Source: Macrolepiota albuminosa (Eukaryota > Basidiomycota > Agaricomycetes > Agaricales > Agaricaceae). From it: a DNA stretch of 64,000 bases. The DNA lies in contig JAMWFC010000060.1 of the NCBI GenBank assembly GCA_027475525.1, positions 1 to 64,000 on the forward strand, read 5' to 3'. Numbering within the stretch: the stretch's first letter is position 1; the number at the start of each line of letters is the position of its first letter. The position numbers were made by a program, and so were the translations under genes. The notes under the pieces were generated by a model, which saw only the letters and a list, made by a program, of their open reading frames with translations, ran no database searches and had not been told where the DNA came from. Positions 12,218 to 22,873 of the stretch are shown piece by piece.

Positions 12218-12567
12218 CTAGTGCTTATTTACACCATCACCAAGTAGACACAAGTGATCACTGGCACTCTATTTCTTTATATATTATACTTCTTGCATGG
12301 ATTTGCTTATTATTTACAGACAATACCCAATTCTTTCTAGGCTAGTGTGGTAATAGCTATTGAACTGTGCTGGCACAGAAGTTTTTACACTATGATGATC
12401 TACTGAGCATTTTTTCCTTTTTCTTATTTTGTTTTTAATTACTTACAAACTGACAATTTTGGCACAAAAAGAGGGAGTTTATTTTGATAATAGGCATACA
12501 TCAAAAATATGTATCAAAGCAACAAGTCCAAAATTTTACTAATAAGCAAGGTGCTAAGAACTGGTGA

Positions 12568-13044
12568 CTACTCATTATATGCAGGCAGGGCAGGATTGTC
12601 CAATGGCAACAAGTCTCTATCCTGAATATGATTACTTGCTTGCCACTCCAATGCATTAGTAATGTTGTTATAAAGTCTAGACAAAAGGTTCTTACAACAT
12701 GCTAAAGTATCAATGCAAGGATGCAAGTTGGATAAATTGCAACTAACAATATCAAAGGCATCAGTAATGTGATCAAGCTAGTGACAAAGTTCTTCAATAG
12801 AGCAAAGTGTGGTCATAAAATAGGAAAACTGATTTCTGAGCCAGGAAAAGGCATTGCTAGTAATGCATACAGTAGGAGGAGAAGTCCAAAAGAGGTCAAA
12901 CTTAGCAATGTTAACAGAAAGGAGGGAAATTAAAAAGGAATGGACTTATGCAACAGTGACAGGGGCACAAAAAGTCTATTCATAGTGCTTATTGCCAGAT
13001 GATATGGCTCTAGCTAAGAAAAGATGTTGATTTAGAGTTGCCAT
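12568..13044 (-). pseudogene. Decayed reading frame with three internal stops
   Basis: Read on the minus strand from an ATG at 13044, one frame stays meaningful for about 158 codons to a stop at 12568, with only three internal stops (TAG, TAA, TAG). It contains protein-like phrases such as SLLSVNIAKFDLFW, LDHITDAFDIVSCNL and NNITNALEWQASNHIQDRDL. TAG and TAA could each come from a glutamine codon by one C-to-T change. I cannot name the family; a Gag-like or cargo protein of the neighbouring retroelement is possible. It lies between the two opposed LTRs. Confidence 0.4.
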
Positions 13045-13445
13045 GGCCAATAGGCTGTAATGCCACTGGTCACCATTATACATGTGCTATTAGTCACCAT
13101 TGACAGGTCACTGTTAGCTGTAGCCATGAGAAGAGGCACTACTTGGTAGTGCTGCAAATGGACTTATTTTAAATTATAGTAGTGCATAGTATAAAAGATA
13201 GCTACTCAAGATGTAAATAGCAACAAATTGTAACTTCTTAGCTCATCATTACTCTTAGTATTCAAATTGTGCTAGTTTGACTTAATTTTGTTGCTAAATT
13301 AGGTGCTAGCATCATCTATATTGTCTTTGTCATTTATGGTGCCACTTACAGGCACATCTTGCTGCACTATTTGTTCTTTTTGCAATATTTCTATTAATAT
13401 TACAGCACTTACAGCTTGCTAGATAGTGTCAGGAGCACTAGAAAT

Positions 13446-14719
13446 TAGGAGCTGGTCTCTCAGAATTACTGGTGGCTTCAAATGTCATGGTATATTGGCT
13501 TCTACACCTCCACCTGTGACCTCTGCCTTTGGACTAAGCCTCATTGTCAGCCTCCTATGAAACAACTTCATTCTTTGCCTATTCCAGCTGAGCATTGGAG
13601 CATGGCCTCAGTAGACTTCATTGTTGAGTTACCAGACTCTCATAAATATGATGCAATCATGGTAGTAGTAAATCTCTGTAGAAGTGTGCTCATTTCATTC
13701 TGACACACACTATCTGCTCTGTCATGGGTGCTGCTAACCTGTACTGGAAGCATGTCTGGAAACTTCATGGGTTGTCAGATGCCTACATCTTGGACTATGG
13801 ACCTCAGTTTGTGGCAGAGTTTACCAGAGAACTGTATTGCCTTCTCCATGTCAAAATGGCCTACTACCCTCAGTTCAATGGCCAGACCAAGTATGTCAAC
13901 CAAGAGCTAAAACAGTATCTTCGGCTCTTTTGCAATGAATGACAGAATGACTGGGACAACCTATTTCCAGAGGCAGAGTTTCAATACAACAACTATGTAC
14001 ATGCTGCCATCCAGATGTTTTCTTTCCTTCTGAACACCAGTCAACAACCTTGGATGGGATTTGAGCCTTGTAAACAACCTTCAGAGAATAAAGCTGTCAA
14101 CAAGTTTATAGATCAGATGAAAGCAGCCCTAGCCAAGGCAAAGGATAACATGGCCTATTACTACAATCATGGACAAACTCCAGCCCTCAAGTACAAGCCT
14201 GGAGATCAAGTCTATCTGGATGCCTCTAATATTGCTACCCAACCTTTCTCAGAAGCTCTCTCATTGTTGTCTAGGACCCTTTCCTATAGTAAGGCAGGTG
14301 GGCCTACTAGCCTATCAACTCAAGCTGCCAAGTAGAATGAGTTGACTCCATCCAGTCTTCAATGTGGTGAAGCTCTCTCCTGCACCAGATAATTCAATTC
14401 CAGGTCAATGTTCTCAGCCACCATCACCTCCAGTTCTGATAGACAACAGAAAAGAGTACAAGGTGGAACAGATCCTAAACAGCCAACTTTTTAGAAACAA
14501 GCTTCAGTTCAAGGTCAAGTGGAAGGGCTATGGAATTGAAGACATCTCATAGGAGCCACAAGAGAATGTCCACACCCCTGCCTTAGTCTGGGAATTCTAT
14601 CAGCAGCACCTCAATGCTCTCCAGGCAATCAGAGGCCTCTATTTTCTTTCCAAGGTGGATCAGGCCATCTAGAACTATTTCTATCCAGCACATCAAGACA
14701 CTGCACTCTAGAGGGGGGG
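13446..14719 (+). pseudogene. Ty3/gypsy chromovirus integrase-chromodomain remnant
   Basis: The 3' end of a pol gene lies directly before an LTR. Pieces in order: LVSQNYWWLQMSWYIGFY and CDLCLWTKP (integrase zinc finger), then SVDFIVELP with the first catalytic aspartate, DYGPQFVAEF with the second, and NGQTKYVNQELKQYLR with the catalytic glutamate. There follow the integrase C-terminal part (YKPGDQVYLDAS) and a chromodomain (KEYKVEQILNSQLF, LQFKVKWKGYG). The chromodomain is cut by an in-frame TAG at 14550 where the family has tryptophan, and there are frameshifts near 13700 and 13950, so it is inactive. The chromodomain marks it as a chromovirus, a group that targets heterochromatin. Confidence 0.85.
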
Positions 14720-14722
14720 TGA

Positions 14723-15203
14723 TGTCAGGAGACTCCTCATCTTTTCCCTCTTTCACTTCTTATTTCTTCACTCTCCTTTCATTCATTTTCTTATTTTTTC
14801 TGTCATTCTCTCATTTTACTGTTTCTATTCTTTCAACACTATCTGTTGGTACTATTCTCAGCCCTTGAGATGTTCTGGTTCTTTAGCTATCATTCAGACA
14901 AGTGTGGGCCCTTCAGTACCACTTCCATGTATGGTTGTTTCCCACACTTCAGAGGCCTTAGAAGCATCCAACCCTGGCATAGGGAATCTCTAGACTTGTT
15001 CTCTTTGGATCTCCCTCTGCCAGGTGAGTAGTTATTATGATATTGTTAGTATATACTCTAATACACTTTGGATCTCCCTCTGCCAGCTGTGTGACTGAGC
15101 CAGAGTAGTTATTATGATATTGTTAGTATATACTCTAATACACTTTGGATCTCCCTCTGCCAGCTGTGTGACTGAGCCATAGCCTCCAGAGGTCACCCTT
15201 ACA
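14723..15203 (+). repeat. 3' LTR of the Ty3/gypsy remnant
   Basis: The LTR begins TGTCAGGAGACTCCTC immediately after a G-run (AGGGGGGG, a plausible polypurine tract) and ends CCCTTACA. It follows the chromodomain as a 3' LTR should. It contains the 77-bp perfect tandem duplication listed separately, so its true length is probably about 404 bp. Confidence 0.8.
15026..15179. repeat. Perfect 77-bp tandem duplication (in LTR)
   Basis: Bases 15026-15102 equal 15103-15179 exactly. The match stops at both sides after 77 bases (15025 t against 15102 a; 15103 g against 15180 t). See the finding on assembly scars. Confidence 0.9.
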
Positions 15204-15331
15204 ATTTTCCAGGTCTTTCCTTGGCCAAACAAGGCCTCTACACCTGTTTTTGATGCATTGCATATGAGCCATATAGGCTCATCAATGCATGGATCCATTG
15301 GCCAGATAATTGGCATTTTTGTGCAAATATA

Positions 15332-15765
15332 CAGTGGCTCAAAAAACTGTCCCAATGTTTCATACTTTTTGAAAGATGACATTGGCATGAAGGATGGGAA
15401 GTACTTAAAATCCTGATTAAATCATGTCCCAATGTTTCATACTTTTTGAAAGATGACATTGGCATGAAGGATGGGAAGTACTTAAAATCCTGATTAAATC
15501 AGGTAAAATACTATGGCATCGTAGCTACAAAATGAATCTAAGTTTATGTAATCAAGACCAAAACTGATGGAGCAACAGCCATTTTAAAATATTCACTCAT
15601 TTAAAATGGCTATTGCTCCATCAGTTTTGGTCTTAGATTCATTCTGTAGCTACGATGCCATAGTATTTTACATGATTCAATCAGGATTTTACATACTTCC
15701 CATCCTTCATGCCAATGTCATCTTTCAAAAAGTATGAAACATTGGGACAGTTTTTTGAGCCACTG
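15332..15765. mobile_element. Fold-back MITE, Tc1/mariner type
   Basis: The element starts CAGTGGCTCAAAAAACTG and ends with its reverse complement, and is flanked by TA on both sides (15330-15331, 15766-15767), the target duplication of Tc1/mariner elements. The arms are inverted repeats of most of the element length, meeting near 15590-15600, so single strands could fold into a long hairpin. There is no coding capacity. It is inserted in the minus-strand RT-RNase H remnant. The left arm carries a 77-bp perfect tandem duplication, so the real element is probably about 357 bp. Confidence 0.85.
15348..15501. repeat. Perfect 77-bp tandem duplication (in MITE)
   Basis: Bases 15348-15424 equal 15425-15501 exactly, with mismatches at both outer edges. 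The right arm of the MITE has no second copy of this segment. Confidence 0.9.
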
Positions 15766-16850
15766 TACTTAATCATTTCAAAGCACCACTGATGCAGCAG
15801 TCTCCAATGAAAGGAGGACCTGTTCTGGGTCATGGCCATCAATGGCCTGGTGTAGGCAGTGATTCTGGTAAGAAGTTACCAATATACATAGTTCACTAGC
15901 CCAATGAAATACTGTATGTTGTTGTAGGTGCATGGAGTATGCCATTCTCAAATACAATCGAGTTTATCAGTATCTAGATGTATACCCTGCTCATCAATAA
16001 CATGACCTAAACAGTCTATGCTAGGTGCATACAACTCACACCTCTTCTATTTGAAATAAAAGCTTGCCTTTCTGAGTTGTTCAAAGACAACTTGTAAGTG
16101 CTTCTCATGCTCCTCAATAGAGTCCAAAAAATAAAGATATTGTCTAAGTAGATGTGCATGAATTTCCTGACTATGTCTCAGAAAATTGAGGTCATCAACC
16201 TCTGGAATGCAGCTGGTGCATGACAATTGCCAATTTGCATTATATTACTCATAAATATCTCTATCAAGAACAAAAACAGTGTCTTTGGTATGTCTTCTTC
16301 ATATATGCAAACTTGTTCATATGCATCTGTGAGGTAAATTTTTGACCTGTATTTAGCCTTGGTAACATCTTCATATATAACTTTCTGATCTGGAAGGAGA
16401 GTTACGTCTTTGACAGTATTATTGTTGTGCTGCCACTCATCCAATACTGTCTGTAATGTCCTGCCCTTCTTGGGAATACATGGTAATAGTGCAGCTTGCA
16501 TTGCTAGTTGTTAGTTTCCACCACTTCATGTTTATATACCTGTTTGTTCTTTCATGAACCTGATTCTGAAGTGCTTGCAGACAGCAAGGCAAGTGATACT
16601 TGTATTGCTTATTCTCATCAATGAGATTAATTTCATGATTCACTTCCCTCCAAGAGGGAAGTTCCTCCTTTGTCCCATTGATGATATCTAAAAACTCATG
16701 TTGCCATTGCTGGCACAATCGAGGAATGTCATTCTCTGTAAGGCTCATAGCCTTACCTTTTCCCTTTGACACACATTGTACATGTAGTTGAACCTTCAGT
16801 TCAAATCTCTTCATAAGGCCACTCAAATGGACCCTCTATTTTCAGGTTCT

Positions 16851-17734
16851 GCTTCCATTTTACCTTTATAGGTGTTCAACAAAAAGCCTTGATTATTTTA
16901 TGAGTGAGCTCTGCTGGCAGAGGGTTTATTTGTCAAAAAATCAGCTGCAGCAAGGCATATAAACACCTTTCATAAACTTCCTGGTATTTGAGGAAATTGT
17001 AAAAAGGAATTCAGTGCAGGGTAAGTGTGACATGGGAAGCCACGAGATGGAAGAAGAGACTTCCTGAGTAATATGATATACTTGAACACAGCTTGTTTGA
17101 CAGAAGAAACTTGGTTTACCCTTTTGAACATGCCGACTGCTCAGTTGTCAATTTTTCTTATTTCCATGTTGAACAACAACAACAACAACAACTACCCACC
17201 ACCACCACCCCAATCACTAAACCATTTAAAATGACTTATACCATCCCTTATTTCTAGAACTGGTTGAGAAGGGATCTCTCTCACAAGAAACCAACCCCTG
17301 AGATCAAGCGACAGGCTCATCTTTTCACCTCTTTGTGGCACATGTTTGCCATTTGATTAGCCAGACGCATTTGAGGTCAAGTTCAAAGGCTTGCTGCGAG
17401 GGACATTAATTTGTAATTTCATTTCATTTCATCTCATTTCTAGTGTAGGCATTGCACAACTCTGTGTATTTCATTTGCAGTGGTGGCAAGCTTTCCCTAT
17501 GAGGTTTTGATGCTACCCCACTTGCCCATTTTACAATATGCTACTTACTAGGTCTATCGAGGCGTGTCCTTACAGACTCGTCCTTAGCTATTTACTTAGC
17601 GGAGGTAGATAACAAAATAGTAACATAGTAACAAGCAGTTACCGTGATTGCTGTCACGACACGCGGTACTAGTATTTTCAACTCCGTTTGTATTTCCGCA
17701 GTTTACTGTGATTCACATTCTAACTCTCTCCATT
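16851..17734. other. Intergenic, with microsatellites and YRA1 promoter
   Basis: No gene is seen. A short (AAC)n and (CCA)n run lies near 17168-17206 and a (TTTCA)n run near 17418-17440. The last 200 bp before 17735 are no longer AT-rich and should contain the promoter of the YRA1-like gene. A LINE tail at 17325-17540 is listed separately. Confidence 0.45.
17325..17540 (+). mobile_element. Degraded LINE 3' tail
   Basis: The segment GTGGTGGCAAGCTTTCCC... followed by GTTTTGATGCTACCCCACTTGCC matches 57865-57920, where it follows the end of a LINE reverse transcriptase frame. The 60 bases before it (CATTTGAGGTCAAGTTCAAA) resemble the LINE coding end at 57750-57770. It is therefore a 5'-truncated, old LINE insertion. 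Confidence 0.65.
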
Positions 17735-18745
17735 ATGTCCTCTTTTCGACGTGGTGTTCGAAAGCCCTACGCAGTCCGGTTAAATCATCTTCTCGTTGAG
17801 TGCTAATGAATTAACACGCAATAGCGCCCTGAAACTCGAGGCGACGTCAACGGTCGATGGGTACACGACAAGGCTCCGACAGGCCCCAGAGGCGCTGTTG
17901 CCGTCCCTGCCCCCATCGCGTCCACCAACACCAAGCTCCTCGTCTCTAATCTGCACTACGAAATCACGCCAAAAGACCTTACGGTTCGTATCTCAGCCGA
18001 GGCCATTTTACATTATTGACATGTTTTCAGGCAATCTTTGGACAGATTGGCACGCTAGTTCGTGAACCACTTATCAGGGTACGACCAGCCCCGAGCTTCA
18101 CCTGAATGGAAGCCAACCTCGACTCCGCTTATTCTCATTCGGTTTTTACGTCACCTCTTTAAAGTACGACCGCAGTGGCCGCTCTTCAGGTACCGCCATC
18201 ATCTCCTTCGAAACCGCGACCGAAGCGACAAGAGCGAAAAAACAGTTTGATGGTATTCTAGCAAGGGGTAATTCCCTTCTTATTCAGCTATCAGCATCCC
18301 TTATTCGGGATATTGTACGCTATAAGTAGGAACCGAAACTGACGTGTTGTGTCCAGGACAACCTATGTCTATCGTCTTCGACACGTTACCGCCACGCCAT
18401 CCTCGTTCAGTAAGCGCTCCGACGTCGCTCATCAACAGAATGCAGAAGCCCCCGCTCCTCAACCGCCTCAGCCGCGACGATTCGAGCGTTAAGACACCAT
18501 CTGGCCCGTATGTCGTCCTCTTAAGGTTATTCGATTTTTTATTCAATTGTTTTTGCAGCCGAGGCGCTGGCCCGATACGATCACGACCTGCTCGCGGTGC
18601 GCCCCGTGCTCCGAAAAAGCCCAAGACAGCGGAAGAGTTGGATAAGGAATTGGATGCATTTATGGGTGATGCCGAACCTGCTGTGGTGACGGAGCAAACG
18701 CCGACTGCGCCCGAACAGTCCACTCAGGATGTTGAGATGGCCTGA
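17735..18745 (+). CDS. Yra1/ALYREF-family mRNA export adaptor
   Basis: An RNA-binding nuclear adaptor that links spliced mRNA to the Mex67 export receptor (known for the family). The start ATG gives MSSFRRGVRKPYA. After a first intron ending at 17825 the exons read GDVNGRWVHDKAPTGPRG, then the RRM: KLLVSNLHYEITPKDL, AIFGQIGTLVREPL, YDRSGRSSGTAIISFETAT and KQFDGILARG. The C-terminus has KTAEELDKELDAFMGDA, the conserved end motif shared by Yra1, ALY and REF proteins, preceded by an Arg/Gly-rich stretch. At least four short introns are needed (near 17775-17825, 17984-18030, 18075-18150 and 18275-18353). The first intron donor is ambiguous. HIS2 follows 180 bp downstream on the same strand. Confidence 0.8.
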
Positions 18746-18924
18746 AGTTTTCTTTCCTCTATGCTTTATAAGAACTTGTATAACGTATGAATGTATCCCC
18801 CCTCGGCTCAATTTTTCCATGCTACTTGTCGCGATGTGAAAACGTTCTCCCAGTTAAGATCGGGTAGGCACAGCAATTTTGATAAGATTATGATTTTCGC
18901 TTCACTTTACTGCCCTTGCTTCAG

Positions 18925-19963
18925 ATGCCTCACAGTCATCATTCCCACTCAGGTCAATTCTGCAAACATGCTACAGGAGCACTAGAAGAGGTGGTTATCG
19001 AGTCAATAAACCAGAAATTTGAAGTATACGGCCTGACAGAACATGTGCCCCGCTACCGACCGGAGGATCTCTATCCCGAGGAGGTGCGCCGCCACTTCTT
19101 GACTGCACCACCTCCTTGATCGCTCCCCATCCAGACCGGCGTGTCTCTCGCTGAGCTCTCATCCCAATATGACCGCTTCCTCGACGAAGCGCAACGCCTA
19201 AAGGCGAAATACGCGTCCCAAATTACCCTCCTAGTCGGCCTTGAGACGGAGTACATCACACGCTCTGATTTAGACAATCTAGAGAGCCTTTTGAAGCGCG
19301 TAGGATCCCGCGTGGAATATATCGTAGGCTCAGTGCACCATGTGAACGCTATCCCCATCGACTTTGATCATGCTATGTTCCAAAAAGCATTGGACAGCCT
19401 AGACAATGGTTCTGGAGCGCACAGTCAACAAGAGACGTTCCTATCTATGTATTTTGACGCGCAGTACGAGCTCTTGCAACGGTTTCACCCTGAGATAGTG
19501 GGTCACTTTGATCTTTGCCGACTGTATAACCCAGGGCTCGTCTTCGCGGATTATCCTGCGGCATGGATAAAGGCAGAACGGAATATCAAGTTTGCGATCG
19601 AGTACGGGGCGTTGTTTGAGGTCAATGCTGCTGCCTTTAGGAAGGGGTGGGACTCGGCATACCCTGGGCGGGATGTTGTGGAGGTGGGTTAATTCATCTT
19701 TTGGGTAAAGTTCATGGTATTGACTCCTGGTTTCTGCATAGCTAATACTACAACATGGCGGTCGTTTTGCATTATCTGATGACAGTCATGGACCACATGC
19801 TGTCGGACTCAATTACCATCGCCTGCCTGGGTACCTCAAGGAAGTAGGTATTACTGAGCTTTGCTATCTGCAAAGTTCTGCGGTTGCGAATGCTGCGGGG
19901 AGGAAAATACAAGCTGTAAAATTGCATGATGGTTGGCAGGAACACGATTTCTGGCGTCGATAA
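18925..19963 (+). CDS. HIS2: Histidinol-phosphatase (PHP type)
   Basis: HIS2 hydrolyses L-histidinol phosphate to L-histidinol in histidine biosynthesis. The start ATG gives MPHSHHSHSGQFCKHA, the PHP-domain metal-binding HxHxxH-type start. Further motifs are VYGLTEHVPR, LLVGLETEYI, YIVGSVHHVN, EIVGHFDLCRL, FEVNAAAFRKGW and FALSDDSHGPHAVG, the usual PHP-domain metal ligands. Two introns are inferred: 19084-19134 (51 bp), which removes an in-frame TGA at 19117, and about 19685-19740, joining DVVE to LILQHGGRF. With them the frame is open to TAA at 19961. The length, about 310 residues, fits yeast His2. The gene converges on AIP1, whose stop is 173 bp away. I see no sign of damage. Confidence 0.9.
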
Positions 19964-20136
19964 AGGCTGCATCATGTTCGTTCTACCCAAGCCTTGTATA
20001 CTATAGCATGAACATTCAATTCTACTCTTTTGAAATGATTCGGATCGGGCGATGTAAAGGACGCATAAATCCCCCAGCTTGAGACATGCAAGATGAAGCT
20101 ACGATATTACGCATTGATGTCCTCTAAGTAATTGCA

Positions 20137-22873
20137 TTATTCATGAAATTTGATTGCCCACAACCTCACACATCCATCCGCACCAGTCGTTGCTAAGTTC
20201 GCCAAACCCTCCTTGTCCAACCAATGCACAGCATTAGCGCCACCAGGAGCAGCGTTCTTGATACCTATATTCCTCATGGGCTTGGCCACGCTCCAAATAT
20301 ACACATGGGTATCGAGTGAAGCAGATGCACAGTGCCGAGAGTCTGATGTCCAAGCAATAGAGTTGATACGTGCGGTGTGGAAAGCCCAGCGCGAAGTAAT
20401 CAACTGCAAAGTCGTTATGTTGGGAAAGAAAAGGTCAAAAGCGATTCATGATAATTTTTTTTACCTTTTGTTCCTTGACGTCGAACAGGACTATCTTTCC
20501 ACTAGACTGTTTCAGAAATGTCAGGCAAACTTTTAAAACATCCACGAAATGGACTCACATCCCCAGAGGCAAGCAACTTCCCATCCGGCGAAAAAGCCAG
20601 CGCAGAAACCACTCCCCTGTTCCCTTCGAGGACAGCCGTCTCCGTCAGTGTCTTACCATCCCATGAGTTCAAGCGGACTTTCTGGTCCTGGAGGTCCAGC
20701 GTCAGCAAAGTGTCCGAACGATCAAAGCCTGTATACCTCTCCTCCAAGAGCCACGACTCCCTCAGACGCAGCAATAGCACTCGGTACAAAGCTGGATCTA
20801 TGCTCAAGCACACGTTGATTGGATCGGAACGCCTCGACAGAGCTAATTTCAGCAACAAACAAGGTACCGTCGCTTGCAACTGCGGCAGACTTGGGCTGAG
20901 ACGCTGTAGACACTGACGAAGGACTGCCGGTAGAAGGAGTCAGCTAGTGTCATCTAATGGCTTGATCAAGAAAAACGGACGTGAATGATGGACCAGTCGT
21001 GGAAACGCCAGCTTCAATTTCACGTACGCAATCGTCGTATCCGACAGAGTATACGTGGCCATCTTTGGGGCTGAACGCAAGGTCGGAGATGAGATTGGAA
21101 TGGCTGGCTCCTACAACAAGTTCTGATTCGCCCGTATCGGGCAAGTACGAAATGACACGCCCGTCAGCAGTACCACCAAGGAAAGTTGTAGAGCTTATGG
21201 GTGCTAACGAGGTGACAGCCTTCTGTGGAGCCTGATGAAAGTGTTAGAAAGTACAATCAAGAAAACAGGGGGCTTGATCTACATTGAGCTTTCTTGAAGG
21301 TACACCACTATTTCTTGGATCAAAGATATTCAGAGAACCGGAGAGTGACAATGAAACTATGTCTCGCTCTCCGCTCCATGCATTTCCGACTTGTTGATGG
21401 TCGACGGTAGAACCTAGCTTCCATGTAGTGACAGACTTTTGTGCTTCCACATCCCCTGGAACGGATGGTCAAAGAATCTGAAGCCCAATCGAGCACTGAG
21501 ATACGTACACAGCGCAACTATGCAATCTGCAGAAGAAGTCACAAAGCTCTTGCTATCAGGACCCCAACTGACAGCCGTCTATGAGCTGTATCTGAGTTGG
21601 TTGTGCCGGACAATATCGAGGTGATCCTCACGATTGTCCCTGTATGAGGGTTCGAGGTAAACTCGTTGACAGTGTCACCTGTCTTTCCATCGTAGAGGAA
21701 AACCTTTGCGTCGCTACCCACACTGACAAAATGATTCCCTGACGGTGCGTATTTTACATCTTGAACAAACTTCGTGTGGGTCTTGATAGTCTACAAAAAC
21801 AACGTGAGTTAACTAGCAAGCACGACCATCAAAGACATGACGCACCTTGTCGTACTTGTATGGAGCACCTGATCAGGTATATAATGTGGAAGGTTGACAA
21901 AGAGTACCGCACATACCTTGATGGAAGACAATCAGGCCATCGTCAGCGGCGGTTGCAGCTCGGAAAGGTCGTTGATGTCTGATAGACACTGCATTAACAG
22001 TCTACGCATCCCATCCGCGTCAAAGACCCCGGAACTGCGAAAGAGCCACACTATTCCTTACTTTGGAATGTCCACCGATCTCGCCGGTCGAAGATCCACT
22101 GTCCATCATGAAAGCATGGCCAAACCTAACAGGTGAATGAGTTTCGAACAGGACCCCCCTCGCAAAGCCCCATACTTATCTCGTCCATCCCCAACGGCAA
22201 TAATGCGTTTACTTTCACCGTCCCAGGCGAGATCATTACTAGAAAAGTCGTCACTAAACCAAGTTAATGTGAGATTCAGTCAATAACGTACACGCGGCCC
22301 GAAATCACTTTGTATTCGCCCTTCAAGATTTGATCCTCTCCGACTGTATCCCACACCTTGACTAGAGGGTAGAAGACATCAGCATGATCCGCGTCAGTCG
22401 TCAATGGCCTAGATGCTTACCAGTACCGTTCACATCAGCAGATGCACAGTAGTATCCAGAGGGCGAAACGTCAGTCGTCAATGGCCTAGATGCTTACCAG
22501 TACCGTTCACATCAGCAGATGCACAGTAGTATCCAGAGGGCGAAATCCTCGCAACAGTTGTGTTGTACACATGTCCTGCATATGTTTTCGACAGGAGAGG
22601 GTTCTAACCCACGGGGGGGGGGGGGGGGGGGGGTTAAGTAAGCCTTTGTTTATTGGTTTGATTTTGAGGGCTCACATTCAAATCGCGTATCTACAAGTGT
22701 TCTTCTCAGCCGATGAAAGAACGATACAAGTCAGATGCTGCGGCATGGATACGTACGATGACAGTCTTTCCATTAGTATACACGACCTTGTCCTTGGACG
22801 CATCAAGCTTTGTCGAGATTCCTCGAGTCGTGACTGGATTCACAGGGAAGATCCCCGTCTGCTTAAAAGACAT
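20137..22873 (-). CDS. AIP1: Actin-interacting protein 1, WD40 protein
   Basis: AIP1 works with cofilin to disassemble actin filaments in the cytosol. The start at 22873 gives MSFKQTGIFPVNPVTTRGIS, the usual N-terminus. WD repeats follow through the gene: ISPSGYYCASADVNGT, TIKTHTKFVQDVKYAPSG, NHFVSVGSDAKVFLYDGK, HSNLISDLAFSPKDGHVYSV, VSALAFSPDGKLLASGD, INSIAWTSDSRHCASASLDT and, last, LATTGADGCVRLWAIKFHE. Family members form two seven-bladed propellers in about 600 residues, which this gene can supply with about ten introns of 45-70 bp. A perfect 77-bp duplication covers the end of one exon and its splice donor (22392-22545); splicing from the upstream donor would leave the protein unchanged. 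A 21-base poly-G lies in the intron at 22613. Confidence 0.85.
22392..22545. repeat. Perfect 77-bp tandem duplication (in AIP1)
   Basis: Bases 22392-22468 equal 22469-22545 exactly, with mismatches at both borders. The unit contains the exon end encoding SPSGYYCASADVNGT plus its GTAAGC donor on the minus strand. Confidence 0.9.
22613..22633. repeat. Poly-G run, 21 bases
   Basis: Twenty-one consecutive G on the plus strand inside an intron of AIP1, about 70 bp from the duplicated segment. Such runs are hard to sequence and assemble; the exact length is unreliable. Confidence 0.85.

Larger units (their letters stand above)
15204..16850 (-). pseudogene. Ty3/gypsy reverse transcriptase-RNase H remnant
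   Basis: On the minus strand the order is: an N-terminal pol part at 16826-16437 (NDIPRLCQQWQHEF, LPSWREVNHEI); RT fingers and palm at 16501-16178 (PCIPKKGRTLQTVLDE, KYRSKIYLTDAYEQV, then HAPAAFQRLMTSIF); later RT sequence at about 16150-15900; and the RNase H start at 15300-15209 (EPIWLICNASKTGVEALFGQ). Frames are broken repeatedly, and a MITE is inserted between RT and RNase H. It runs opposite to the integrase remnant and ends within six bases of the LTR end at 15203, so it comes from a second element or an inverted half of the same one. Confidence 0.8.

Noticed and set aside
15035..15465. Two open frames both starting MPMSSFKKYETLG
   Set aside because: They come from the duplicated 77-bp segment of the MITE arm read into RNase H remnants; not a gene.
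19117..19119. In-frame TGA in HIS2 suggesting a pseudogene
   Set aside because: It lies inside a good 51-bp GTGCGC...CCAG intron whose removal keeps the PHP protein in frame.
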